Origin: Bacillota bacterium
Lineage (GTDB): Bacteria; Bacillota; Clostridia; Oscillospirales; Acutalibacteraceae
NCBI GenBank assembly: GCA_023390175.1
Contig: JAEWDK010000014.1
Span: 18,481-82,480, forward strand
Length of the DNA stretch: 64,000 nt
Reading direction: 5' to 3'
Made by a program: the position numbers and the translations under genes
Notes under the pieces: model-generated
The model's input: the letters and a program-made list of their open reading frames with translations, nothing else
What the model was told of the DNA's origin: nothing
Databases searched by the model: none
Shown here: in pieces, positions 1 through 8,216 of the stretch
How the letters are laid out: every line of letters begins with the position of its first letter
How positions within the stretch are numbered: the stretch's first letter is position 1

Positions 1-3000
1 TGAAACAGCTACGCCGGAAAGAGTTCCCGCTGGAATGTCTGTGTGACCGATTTCTTCAAAATCCAGCCACATGACGACGCTGTCGCTATTGGGGGCGATA
101 GCCGGTGTATCCGACGTACTTTGGTCATAGGCTTTCTGCCCTTGCAACTCCCCGACGGAAAGGGCTTTTTTGTACACACGCACCGCCGCAAACTCGTTTT
201 GATTTCCGCGGCCGGTTTCAGGGTCGTATCCGATATAGAACTTTGTCATATTGGAGGAAACGCCGCCCGCGCTTGTGTCATTGACGCTTCCGATTATGCT
301 CCCATCTAGATAAACCTTCAGCGTCTGACCATCATAAATACCCGCCACCTGGTGCCACTGCCCGGCCCAGACCGTATTTGCGGGGAGCGCGGCGTAGATG
401 GAGTACCAATTTCCGTCCGTTGCCCGGATAAAAAAGTCGAGAGTAGTGACATTGTTTTCAAAATGGGAGCGCAGTCCCATCGCGCTGTCTCCCTTTCCGG
501 CAATCGTGTTGAACTGACTGCTGCTGCTTTGCGGTTTTATCCAGGCTTCCACAGTGAAGGGTTGTTTTCCTTTCATCACATCCGCAAACACATCACCCCC
601 GGCTGCACCCTTGATATTCGTAACCGCGAGTGTCCCGGTCAGGTAATTGCCGAAGTCCTTGTCGACGGCCAAATCGGCGGCCGCGTTTAAAACAGGATTC
701 AGCTGATTCGCACTTTTGTCAATAACGTACGGGATCTTGCCCTTCAAGGCTTCAATGCTGTCAAGCGCAGCTTCAATTTTATTGTAGTTTTTAATCTGAG
801 CCTTTTGTTCATCGGATAAAGCGCTGTAATCCGCTTCGTATTTTTGTAAGATGCCAAGCTGGTCGTAGGAATACAGAACGAAGCTGTCGATTTCATCCTG
901 AACCGTCTGCAGCTGCTGCTTCTTTAAATCGTCTTCGTTCAGCGAAGAGATATTTCGCCAGGGTTTGCTGAGTGTCATTGGGTCAGAGGCTGTGTCATAT
1001 GGAATGATCGTGTATTCGTAAGAGTACGTTTTGTCGTTCGGAAGGCGGTACTGCGGCAAGTTGTCCGGCCCACAGCTCGCGTTTCCGATTCCGCGCGATT
1101 TGTAGTCAATATTGAAATAAGTCTGTGGATGCGGCCCGATAAGCTCATACGGATGCCTTGCCGCGTCCAACTCATCCATGGTGAAATGCTGTGCGCTTGC
1201 CTCCAGAAGGTCTTTGGCAGCAACAAGAATTCCGGTGCTTTTTCCGTCGCCTGTCAGTGCAATCCATTTTACATCACTCAGGTTGCCGGAAGTCTGCGGA
1301 TAGGGGAACGGATAATACATTTCGTTCACCGTGGAGGAATAAAGCCCCGTCATGGCATAGGACTTCCGGTCCGTATAAGATTCGGAGGGCCCAAGGCCGT
1401 ACCATTGCACCTTTTCATATCCCGCCGGCACGGTCATAGTGGAACCGACTTTCATAATCTGCCCCATCGCGGTTTTGGTCGCATCGAGGGCCATGGCTAC
1501 TGTCACTGCACCGGAGCCGTCTATGGTATAGGTGACGGTCTCCTTAGCGCTCTTCGCATTGTTCAGCGTCAGGCGTGTGGCAATGATCTTTCTGCCGTCC
1601 GCCGCGGTGGAAACCGTAATCCCATTGGGGTCAACGGTAATGTTTTTATCGGCGTTTTTCCAGTTGGCGTCTATATTGGAGCCTGATGCGGTACCGGCTT
1701 TGTCATTGTCGTTTTTGGCGCGCCAGAAATTCGGAACCGGCCCTTTTTCAATCAGAACACTGCCTTTATAAGTGTAATTGGACATGGCGCCCGTTGTTTT
1801 GTCCAGCCGGAAGCTGAAGTCCGTACCGGAAACAAGGATTGCCGTGGGATCGCCGGCTGTGTCCACATTGACAGCTTCCGAAGAGACCACCGCAGGAACC
1901 ACGGCCATGGCTGCGGGAACCCGGAACTGGCCGTGAGCCACCTCAAAGCCTTTATCCGCCCACAGGGAATCGGATTTTGTGGTCACTTTCAGGTTCAGGT
2001 AATACTCTGCGCCCGCCGGGCGCTGTGCCGCTTCCGGGAGCACATATGGAATGGTGAGCGTTCGGGTTTCTTTTGGCCTGACGGAAGCATCACCTATAAC
2101 GCCTTGGTCAATCACGGTTCCGTCCTGCGTCAGTTCCCACTCCAGATTGTACTCGTCCAGATTGGCAAAATTATTTTCATTGCATACTTTTACCCTCCGG
2201 CCGGCAACGTCGATGTCCGTTGCGGTGAACCAGAAATTCTGATATTGATATTTGACTTCATTCATTTCCGGATTCGGGTCGCGGTCCGCGGTTACAAGGG
2301 CGTCCACACAGAAGTTCCCGTCATTCGGAACATCGCCCCAGTCACCGCCGTAACCGGAATAGTGACCGTCCATCTCTTCGTTGTAGAGGTTCTGGTGTGC
2401 ATAATTCTCCGCGTAGTAGTCCCACGCGTCCTTTTTCGTCTCGGTCATTTTCTCGGAATAGTCCACCCATGCGGCAACAGAGGAATCATTCGCCTGAATC
2501 AGTGGATTCGCGTTCCGCTGCGCTTTGATTTCATCGGTGGTCAATGCCCGTGAGTACACGCGCGCGATGGAGATTTCACCGGTCAGCTTTCTTCCGGTGG
2601 ATTTGTCATATCCGATACCCAGCGGGGTGTCGGTGGAATTGATGATGAAGGTTCCGCTTTTGAAGGCAACCTGGTTGCCGTCGTAATACAGCCGCAGGCC
2701 GTCCCCGGGCTTGTAGGTTCCGGCAACCTGATGCCAGCTTCCCGCCCAGTCCGAGGGGAAGCTCTGCGTATCTGCGGCGTACCAGTTGCCTTTTCCGTCG
2801 CTAACAAAGAACTCCAGCCCGTCTCCCGTGCTGCGGGTTTTGAGCGCAGCTTGAACGTCATCCTTTGCAATCAGGACGCTGTTTCGCGCGTTGGAGGTGG
2901 GTTTTACCATTACCTCGAATGTAAACCCGCTGCTTGAGCTGATTACGGAGTTGTACCGCGCCGTTTCTTTATCGGGGAGCAGCGCGTAATCGCTGTAGGA

Positions 3001-5166
3001 TTTCCCGGTCAGCGACTCGAACCCGGCGTCCTTGGCTTCTCCGCTTCCATATACTTCCACTTCTGCCTGCGCGCTGCTTTTTTCCGTCATCTGGAATTTT
3101 TTCGGCAGTTTGTCGAAGCTGATCGCCGAAGAATGATCGACCCATTCCCAGATGAATCCGCCCATCATATTGGGCGAGCTGCGAATGGCATCCCAGTATT
3201 CCTTCATATTGCCGACCGCATTGCCCATGGCGTGATCATATTCACACATAACATAAGGCATTTGGTTTACGGTTTTTGCCTTGGCCTGCACAGTACTGAC
3301 CGACGGGTACATGTTGCTGTCCACATCTACCCCGCCGTTGGAGCCCTGACCTTCGCTGTGAACCGGACGCGTAGGGTCATGATCCTTAAAGTACCAGATC
3401 ATTTTCGGGAACAGGTTGTTTCCTCCGGTTACTGTGTAGCCCATTTCATTCCCGATTGACCACATGACTATGGCAGTCTGGTTTTTGAGCGTCTGATATG
3501 CGGTGGTGGTTCTGTCCATGGCTAGATTGGTGAAATACTGGGCGACCTTATTAGAATCGCCGCTGATCGCATGGCACTCAAGATTGGTTTCCGCCATCAT
3601 ATAAAGGCCGTATTTATCGCAGAGGTAATAAAAATATTCATCGTCCGCATAGTGCGAGGTTCGTACCGCGTTGATATTGTATTGCTTCATCAGCTTAACG
3701 TCCTCTTCGGCAACCGCTTTCGGAACGTGCTTGCCATAAAACGGATCCGTTTCGTGGCGGTTCACCCCTTTAAACAGAAGAGGCTGACCATTGATGGTGA
3801 TATTCTGATAGACACCCTGCGTTGTGTTTTGGTAGTTGGCATCCACAGTCGAGCTGGTAAAGTTGATTTCGCGGAAGCCGATCTGCTGCGAAACACTCTC
3901 AAAGTATCTTCCGCTCGCCTTATCGTAGAGGCTCAGCACCAGTGTGTACAAATTAGGATGCTCCGCCGACCACAGGGCGGGGTGTTCCACGAGGCGGCTG
4001 ATATTGTTTTCCGCGCTTTGCCCCGCGCCGGCTGAGCTGACGTTAAACTGCAGCGGATTTTCTTCGAACAGATTTTTTCCGACCGCATCAAACAGCTTTA
4101 CGTCGATTGCATAGGTGGAGGCGCTCTCCGTACTGTAATTTTTCACAGAGGTGGAAAGCTTCAACATGGCATCGGTGTAGGTATCGTCCAAATCCGTGAT
4201 GACGCGGTAATCATTGAGGTGTACCAGCGGGGTGGATACCAGGTAAATATCCCTGAAAATCCCGCCGTAATAAATCATGTCCTGATCTTCCATCCAAGTT
4301 CCGTCACAAAATTTATGCACCTCGACCGCGAGGGTGTTTTCCTGCCCCTGCGGATTCAGGTAGTCGGTAATGTCGAATTCGTGCGGGCGGTAGGTGTCTT
4401 CGCTGTATCCGACTTCATACCCGTTGACATAGACATAATACGCGGATTCCACACCCTGAAAGGAAATAAAAACTCGGCCGTTTTTCTGTAGCATGGTGTC
4501 CTTTAGCCTAAATGTCTTACGGTAGAAGCCAACCGGGTTGTAATTGACGGGTGCGTTGGGCGCATTAACATTGGTGTCGTATTTGCTCTGCCATGGCATT
4601 TGTATATTTGTGTAGATGGGGAAATCAAAGCCGTAATGTGTCCAGCTCGCGGGCAGTTGGACGGTCTTCCAGCCATCTTCGGCTTTTTTCTGGTAGCTTT
4701 GGCTCATAAATCTGCCGTCTAAAAATTTTTGTCCCTGCTCCGCGTTCTGAACTACCGTCAGGTCCCAGTCGCTGCCTTCGCCGGTCAGCATCTGCACATA
4801 ATCCGAATCTTCCTTGGCAAAGTTGACCGCCCCGTTTACAGCGGAATCCACGGAAGCATAGGGAACCGATGCTGAGGTATGGACGGACTCCCGGTTCACG
4901 CCGAATACATCGGAAGCGCGCACATATTTTCCGTCCGGGTCTTCATACGCCTGTCCGGTGTATTCTTTGTGGGTAAATTTTACATTGTCCGGGGCGCTCA
5001 TGGGAGCTTTCGCTGTCAGTGCGGGCCAGGCGGCGCTGTCTTTCCAGGGATTGCTCTGCTGTACTGTGGAAGCGCTTGCCGACAAAAGGGGAGCAGTGAC
5101 CGTCCCTGTTGACAGCACAATTGCGAGAAGCAGCGAAAGGGCCTTTTTGCGTAGTTGGGTACTCAC
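1..5166 (-). CDS. Secreted GH2 beta-galactosidase (LacZ-type) with LamG domains, C-terminus off window
   Basis: Glycoside hydrolase family 2 enzyme predicted to remove terminal beta-galactosides outside the cell. The frame is open from a GTG at 5166 to base 1, giving 1722 visible residues and no stop. An ATG seven bases upstream lies in another frame and closes at 4943; the GTG has a GGAGAGAGG Shine-Dalgarno. A signal peptide (MSTQLRKK, then a hydrophobic run ending SASAS) is followed by GH2 sugar-binding, Ig-like and TIM-barrel domains. The acid/base Glu is E574 (GNEMG) and the nucleophile E642 (CEYDHAMGN). Between WEWVDH (ending at residue 678) and GGDWGD (starting at 940), where LacZ has a short loop, about 255 residues with LamG-like character are inserted. 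The Bgal small-chain domain follows at roughly 1110-1370, then a coiled linker and a second LamG (about 1490-1690). The substrate is not determinable from sequence. Confidence 0.93.
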   Translation of the reverse strand, partial: MSTQLRKKALSLLLAIVLSTGTVTAPLLSASASTVQQSNPWKDSAAWPALTAKAPMSAPDNVKFTHKEYTGQAYEDPDGKYVRASDVFGVNRESVHTSASVPYASVDSAVNGAVNFAKEDSDYVQMLTGEGSDWDLTVVQNAEQGQKFLDGRFMSQSYQKKAEDGWKTVQLPASWTHYGFDFPIYTNIQMPWQSKYDTNVNAPNAPVNYNPVGFYRKTFRLKDTMLQKNGRVFISFQGVESAYYVYVNGYEVGYSEDTYRPHEFDITDYLNPQGQENTLAVEVHKFCDGTWMEDQDMIYYGGIFRDIYLVSTPLVHLNDYRVITDLDDTYTDAMLKLSTSVKNYSTESASTYAIDVKLFDAVGKNLFEENPLQFNVSSAGAGQSAENNISRLVEHPALWSAEHPNLYTLVLSLYDKASGRYFESVSQQIGFREINFTSSTVDANYQNTTQGVYQNITINGQPLLFKGVNRHETDPFYGKHVPKAVAEEDVKLMKQYNINAVRTSHYADDEYFYYLCDKYGLYMMAETNLECHAISGDSNKVAQYFTNLAMDRTTTAYQTLKNQTAIVMWSIGNEMGYTVTGGNNLFPKMIWYFKDHDPTRPVHSEGQGSNGGVDVDSNMYPSVSTVQAKAKTVNQMPYVMCEYDHAMGNAVGNMKEYWDAIRSSPNMMGGFIWEWVDHSSAISFDKLPKKFQMTEKSSAQAEVEVYGSGEAKDAGFESLTGKSYSDYALLPDKETARYNSVISSSSGFTFEVMVKPTSNARNSVLIAKDDVQAALKTRSTGDGLEFFVSDGKGNWYAADTQSFPSDWAGSWHQVAGTYKPGDGLRLYYDGNQVAFKSGTFIINSTDTPLGIGYDKSTGRKLTGEISIARVYSRALTTDEIKAQRNANPLIQANDSSVAAWVDYSEKMTETKKDAWDYYAENYAHQNLYNEEMDGHYSGYGGDWGDVPNDGNFCVDALVTADRDPNPEMNEVKYQYQNFWFTATDIDVAGRRVKVCNENNFANLDEYNLEWELTQDGTVIDQGVIGDASVRPKETRTLTIPYVLPEAAQRPAGAEYYLNLKVTTKSDSLWADKGFEVAHGQFRVPAAMAVVPAVVSSEAVNVDTAGDPTAILVSGTDFSFRLDKTTGAMSNYTYKGSVLIEKGPVPNFWRAKNDNDKAGTASGSNIDANWKNADKNITVDPNGITVSTAADGRKIIATRLTLNNAKSAKETVTYTIDGSGAVTVAMALDATKTAMGQIMKVGSTMTVPAGYEKVQWYGLGPSESYTDRKSYAMTGLYSSTVNEMYYPFPYPQTSGNLSDVKWIALTGDGKSTGILVAAKDLLEASAQHFTMDELDAARHPYELIGPHPQTYFNIDYKSRGIGNASCGPDNLPQYRLPNDKTYSYEYTIIPYDTASDPMTLSKPWRNISSLNEDDLKKQQLQTVQDEIDSFVLYSYDQLGILQKYEADYSALSDEQKAQIKNYNKIEAALDSIEALKGKIPYVIDKSANQLNPVLNAAADLAVDKDFGNYLTGTLAVTNIKGAAGGDVFADVMKGKQPFTVEAWIKPQSSSSQFNTIAGKGDSAMGLRSHFENNVTTLDFFIRATDGNWYSIYAALPANTVWAGQWHQVAGIYDGQTLKVYLDGSIIGSVNDTSAGGVSSNMTKFYIGYDPETGRGNQNEFAAVRVYKKALSVGELQGQKAYDQSTSDTPAIAPNSDSVVMWLDFEEIGHTDIPAGTLSGVAVS

Positions 5167-5200
5167 TTTTCATTCCTCTCTCCATTATAATATTATTGAA

Positions 5201-5220
5201 AAAGCATGGATTTATGCTTT
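5201..5220. promoter_or_regulatory. Inverted repeat upstream of the beta-galactosidase gene, possible operator
   Basis: AAAGCAT and ATGCTTT are perfect 7-base arms separated by 6 bases, about 35 bp upstream of the GTG start of the GH2 gene. The position suits a repressor or activator site for a carbohydrate gene, but no regulator gene is adjacent in the window and no convincing -35/-10 pair was identified. The surrounding 5186-5480 is very AT-rich and holds no gene that I can support. Confidence 0.25.
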
Positions 5221-5777
5221 ACAAAACAAAATGATACAATAGTTCATATTAATACAGAATGATTGAATTATCGACATAATGCGGTAATATAAAATATAAA
5301 AGCAATTTAAGGAAAATCATGTACAAATAACATTAAAAAATATAATAAACTTAAAATTTTTTATTAATTATAAATATACCATTTATTGGTAATATTTCAA
5401 TATACTGGAATATTTTGGATAAGTTAATCCATAAAGAAGATTAAAAAATCCATAAATTTCCACTAATTCCATTACCGTATCTGACAGATAAAACCGGTAT
5501 GATGCTTTCAATAAGTCAAAACCTCCGGCTGAGCAGGAGGCGTGATTAAGCCCTGGAAGGGCATTGTGCAGGCACACATCTCAAGACGTATCGAAAAAGT
5601 TGTCGATTGCTCACCTGCCCTACAGCCCGTGAACGGACGAATTCATATAAGCTTTGCTTGTTGATAGTTAGCAACAAATTGCCGGCTTCTTCGCTTCGCT
5701 GCGAAGGCACGCAACAAGCTATAAACCTTTATCCCACACCAGCAGAGCTGGTGGCTATTTTCGCTTCAACTATAATC

Positions 5778-5814
5778 AAAAAGGTGCTCTGCGCGTTGCG
5801 TAGAACACCTTTTT
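5778..5814 (+). terminator. Rho-independent terminator-like hairpin
   Basis: AAAAAGGTG pairs with CACCTTTTT, with a further inner stem TCTGCGC/GCGTAGA (one G-T pair, one mismatch) and a GTT loop. It is bidirectional in form. It lies upstream of arsR and would insulate that operon from upstream transcription. Confidence 0.6.
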
Positions 5815-5825
5815 GTCGACGGCCT

Positions 5826-5857
5826 AAGGCATTCACTATGGAAGTGAATGCCTTTTT
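5826..5857 (+). terminator. Rho-independent terminator upstream of arsR
   Basis: A perfect 11-bp stem (AAGGCATTCAC with GTGAATGCCTT), a 7-base loop and a run of five T. It ends 17 bases before the -35 box of the arsR promoter, so it separates the metal(loid) operon from whatever lies to its left. Confidence 0.75.
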
Positions 5858-5873
5858 ATTGCAGAGAACCATA

Positions 5874-5902
5874 TTGACAAATCAAGCAGATTTCGCTATT
5901 AT
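5874..5902 (+). promoter_or_regulatory. Sigma-A promoter of arsR-hgcA-hgcB
   Basis: TTGACA at 5874-5879, a 17-base spacer and TATTAT at 5897-5902. The -35 is perfect and the -10 matches at 5 of 6. The operator block starts inside the -10 and extends over the expected transcription start, the usual arrangement for ArsR repression. Confidence 0.8.
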
Positions 5903-5937
5903 ATAGATAAAATTAAATATAGATACTTGTCTATATT
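5901..5937. promoter_or_regulatory. Putative ArsR operator, site 1
   Basis: AATATAGA (5916-5923) and TCTATATT (5930-5937) form a perfect 8-bp inverted repeat with a 6-base spacer. The 20 bases at 5901-5920 recur with one change at 7764-7783, in front of arsD. ArsR/SmtB repressors typically bind AT-rich inverted repeats with ATA-type half sites at or near the -10. Binding is inferred, not shown. Confidence 0.7.
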
Positions 5938-5957
5938 AAAGGGGGCTTCTATGTTCT

Positions 5958-6290
5958 ATGGAAAACAGTTATGCGGATTATGCTCTGCTTTTTAAAGCAC
6001 TTTCCGATGAAACGCGCCTTAAAATTATCGACATGCTTTCGTGTGGGGAACTTTGTGCCTGTGATATTTTAAAGTCTTTTAATATAACGCAGCCCACGCT
6101 TTCTTATCACATGAAAATATTAACGGAATGCGGCATTGTAAACGGGGTTCGTGAAGGGGCATGGATGCACTACACACTGAATGATGCTGTCATAAAGCAA
6201 ATTTACGAATATTGGAAGCACCTGACCAGTGACAAAAAAGATTGTATTTGTCACACATATCGGAAATCAGATTGCCCGGATTGCGGCTAG
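5958..6290 (+). CDS. arsR: ArsR/SmtB-family metal(loid)-responsive repressor
   Basis: A 110-residue winged-helix repressor expected to bind the operators at 5901-5937 and 7766-7800 and to release them on binding As(III), Sb(III) or another thiophilic ion. The motif ELCACDIL (C33, C35) corresponds to the ELCVCDLC arsenite site of classic ArsR but lacks the third Cys; C29 and a Cys-rich tail (C96, C98, C106, C109) may complete the site. The helix TQPTLSYHM is the recognition helix. The start at 5958 is chosen because GGGGG at 5941-5945 is about 12 bases upstream; an ATG at 5951 is out of frame. First gene of the operon, 17 bases before hgcA. Confidence 0.92.
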   Translation: MENSYADYALLFKALSDETRLKIIDMLSCGELCACDILKSFNITQPTLSYHMKILTECGIVNGVREGAWMHYTLNDAVIKQIYEYWKHLTSDKKDCICHTYRKSDCPDCG

Positions 6291-6307
6291 AAACAGGAGG
6301 CGATAAT

Positions 6308-7408
6308 ATGGGCCACGAAAAATCGGCGTGCTGTGGTACCGAACAAGATACAACCGATTGCTGCCGTAACGCTCCATCCATCCCTCAAGTACCCTATATT
6401 GCCGGATTGAATGTTACAACGGCCGGGGCGGTTCCGCGGGTTTCCACAGTACTTACCACGAAAGATATCGTTGGAGCGTGGCGCGTCCGCTGGGGCATCG
6501 GGCGTATGAATTACAAGGTCGTTCCCGGCCTATACAGCGTGGGAAAACCGGATGAAAATTCGCCGGTTCTCGTAACTGCTAACTACAAACTCACTTTTGA
6601 TAGTCTGCGCAAGGAACTGGATGGGTTAAACCTTTGGATTTTAGTCCTCGATACAAAGGGTGTGAACGTTTGGTGCGCTGCAGGAAAGGGCACCTTTGGA
6701 ACCGAGGAACTGGTACATCGTATTGAAGCTGCTAAACTTGTTGAAATAGTAAAGCATAGAACAGTCATCCTCCCACAGCTTGGAGCGACAGGTGTGGCAG
6801 CACATGAAGTGGCAAAGAGAAGCGGTTTCCATGTAATTTACGGCCCAGTTCGGGCCTCGGACGTAAAAGCGTTTCTTGGCGCCGGCATGAAAGCCACGCC
6901 GGAAATGAGAGAAGTCAGGTTTACGCTTACCAACAGACTTGTACTGACGCCGGTGGATCTTGTTTACTGGACCAAACCGCTCATTGTCTTCTTTGGTATC
7001 TTGTTTATTCTGAATGCAGTCGGACTGGGTGGATTTGGGCTGACAGAAGTCATTGGATTTTTAGGCGCTGTGATAACGGGATGCATCGTTACGCCGATTT
7101 TACTGCCATGGATTCCAGGGCGTGCATTCTCATTTAAAGGTGCTTTGCTCGGCGTTTTATGGACTGCAGCACTTGTCCTGATTAACGGCGGGTTGATGCA
7201 GTTCGGCATTTTGAAAGCAATATCTTATCTGTGTATGCTGCCGTGTGTTTCCGCATATACAGCAATGAATTTTACCGGAAGTTCTACTTACACTTCCCCC
7301 ACCGGTGTTAACAAAGAAATGCGCTTGGCTATTCCAATCATGTTGGTATCCTCCTTCGTCGGTATGATATTATTGCTGGCAGACAGCATAATAAAAATGT
7401 TTCATTAA
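6308..7408 (+). CDS. hgcA: HgcA, corrinoid protein of mercury methylation
   Basis: A 366-residue membrane corrinoid protein of the HgcA family (related to the CFeSP large subunit), which passes a methyl group from cobalamin to Hg(II) together with HgcB. Decisive evidence is the cap-helix motif NVWCAAGK at residues 120-127, with C123 equal to the strictly conserved cobalt-ligating Cys of HgcA (C93 in the Pseudodesulfovibrio protein), in an N-terminal soluble domain of about 215 residues, followed by five hydrophobic segments (about 220-365). CFeSP subunits lack both features. The start at 6308 follows AGGAGG by seven bases; a longer frame from 6242 overlaps arsR and is rejected. Unusual: Cys pairs at 8-9 and 18-19 near the N-terminus. 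Encoded directly after arsR and before hgcB. Methylation activity cannot be proven from sequence. Confidence 0.93.
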   Translation: MGHEKSACCGTEQDTTDCCRNAPSIPQVPYIAGLNVTTAGAVPRVSTVLTTKDIVGAWRVRWGIGRMNYKVVPGLYSVGKPDENSPVLVTANYKLTFDSLRKELDGLNLWILVLDTKGVNVWCAAGKGTFGTEELVHRIEAAKLVEIVKHRTVILPQLGATGVAAHEVAKRSGFHVIYGPVRASDVKAFLGAGMKATPEMREVRFTLTNRLVLTPVDLVYWTKPLIVFFGILFILNAVGLGGFGLTEVIGFLGAVITGCIVTPILLPWIPGRAFSFKGALLGVLWTAALVLINGGLMQFGILKAISYLCMLPCVSAYTAMNFTGSSTYTSPTGVNKEMRLAIPIMLVSSFVGMILLLADSIIKMFH

Positions 7409-7421
7409 GGGGTGATTCGCT

Positions 7422-7712
7422 GTGAAACATCAATATTTAAAAAATGTAGTAACCTTAAAACTCAATTCTGAACAATGCGTTGGCTGCGGTATGTGTGTAA
7501 ATGTCTGCCCGCATAAAGTTTTTGAACTTTCTGGCGGTAAAGCAAAAATCATGGACCTGGATAGCTGCATGGAATGCGGAGCCTGTTCCCAAAACTGTGC
7601 ATTTTCCGCCATTTCCGTAACGCCCGGCGTTGGATGTGCTGCCGCCATCATAAAAGGCCTGCTAGCGGGCAGTGAACCTTCCTGTGATTGTTCAAGCTCA
7701 GAGTGCTGCTGA
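7422..7712 (+). CDS. hgcB: HgcB, 2x[4Fe-4S] ferredoxin partner of HgcA
   Basis: A 96-residue ferredoxin thought to reduce the HgcA corrinoid to Co(I) and to handle Hg(II). Two cluster motifs are visible: C19-x2-C22-x2-C25-x3-C29P and C49-x2-C52-x2-C55-x3-C59. They are followed by GVGCA with C72, matching the essential extra Cys of HgcB (C73 in the type protein), and by a terminal vicinal pair C95-C96. C88 and C90 add further thiols. The start is GTG with AAGGGGTG eight bases upstream; no ATG fits. It lies 13 bases after hgcA, so the two are certainly co-transcribed. This Cys layout separates HgcB from generic ferredoxins. Confidence 0.93.
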   Translation: MKHQYLKNVVTLKLNSEQCVGCGMCVNVCPHKVFELSGGKAKIMDLDSCMECGACSQNCAFSAISVTPGVGCAAAIIKGLLAGSEPSCDCSSSECC

Positions 7713-7744
7713 TTTCTAAGCATTTCACTTTTGAGCATTTCTAT

Positions 7745-7800
7745 TTGACTTTGCATATAATAAATATAGATAAAATTCAATATAATAGATTTTTATCTAT
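7745..7800 (+). promoter_or_regulatory. Second promoter and putative ArsR operator, in front of arsD
   Basis: TTGACT (7745-7750) lies upstream of TATAGA (7765-7770) and TATAAT (7781-7786); which -10 is used is unclear. ATAGATAAAA (7766-7775) and TTTTATCTAT (7791-7800) are perfect 10-bp inverted arms; ATAGAT-TTTT-ATCTAT (7785-7800) is a tighter palindrome. The segment 7764-7783 matches 5901-5920 at 19 of 20 bases, so the same ArsR probably controls both promoters. Confidence 0.65.
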
Positions 7801-7828
7801 GATAAATATTTAAAAGGGGTTGTTTTTA

Positions 7829-8203
7829 ATGAGCAAAATGGTAATTTATGATCCTGCAATGTGCTGTTCTACCGGGGTATGCGGCCCTTCCGTTAATCCT
7901 GAGCTTATAAGAATCGCAGCTGTTATCGAAAATTTGAAAAAGTCCGGGATTGAAGTGACGAGGCACAATCTGTCTTCCGAGCCACAGGGCTTTATGCACA
8001 GCGAGGCTGTCAGCAACGCTTTGAACCAGAGCGGAGCGGATGTTCTGCCAATTACAATGGTGGATGGCAAGATTATCAAAACCGGCAGTTACCCGTCTAA
8101 CGAGGAGTTTTCCCGCTACCTGGGCGTGAAAATCGATGTGCCAAACCCGACGTTAAAAGTGAAAGTAACCAAATGCAATTGCGGCCCAAAAGGCTGTTGT
8201 TAA
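7829..8203 (+). CDS. arsD: ArsD arsenic metallochaperone
   Basis: A 124-residue thioredoxin-fold chaperone that delivers As(III)/Sb(III) to the ArsA ATPase. With the ATG at 7829 the metal-binding cysteines fall at the canonical positions 12, 13 and 18 (PAMCCSTGVCG), and a C-terminal CNCGPKGCC adds the second Cys cluster seen in many ArsD proteins. This start follows AGGGG by nine bases; the upstream TTG at 7820 is too close to that site. First gene of the second half of the island, 13 bases before arsA. Confidence 0.95.
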   Translation: MSKMVIYDPAMCCSTGVCGPSVNPELIRIAAVIENLKKSGIEVTRHNLSSEPQGFMHSEAVSNALNQSGADVLPITMVDGKIIKTGSYPSNEEFSRYLGVKIDVPNPTLKVKVTKCNCGPKGCC

Positions 8204-8216
8204 AAGGGATGAACCT

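Larger units (their letters stand above)
5500..5860. repeat. Hairpin-rich non-coding segment, probable dispersed or mobile-element remnant
   Basis: This stretch lies between the GH2 gene and the arsR promoter and contains several hairpins: CCTCC...GGAGG near 5522-5540, GCCCT-GGA-AGGGC near 5551-5563, and CACCAGC-AGA-GCTGGTG near 5736-5752, then two terminator-like stems. The block from the CACCAGC hairpin through CGCT..CAA.CTA..AA..AAAAGG recurs in diverged form at 11681-11730, at the other end of the ars/hgc island. I see no transposase. A 99-codon frame (5607-5906) crosses both terminators and is not believable as a gene. Element identity is unknown; the repeat nature is inferred from the second copy. 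Confidence 0.4.

Noticed and set aside
1129..2553. Long plus-strand frames opposite the beta-galactosidase gene
   Set aside because: They are antisense shadows of a single uninterrupted minus-strand frame with clear GH2 motifs.
5607..5906. A 99-codon plus-strand frame upstream of arsR
   Set aside because: It crosses two terminator hairpins and the arsR -35 region, has no ribosome site and lies in the hairpin-rich repeat segment.
6308..7712. Reading the pair as CFeSP/acetyl-CoA synthase-type corrinoid protein and ferredoxin
   Set aside because: The NVWCAAGK cap helix, the five C-terminal membrane helices and the GVGCA plus terminal Cys pair of the partner are HgcA/HgcB features not found in CFeSP.
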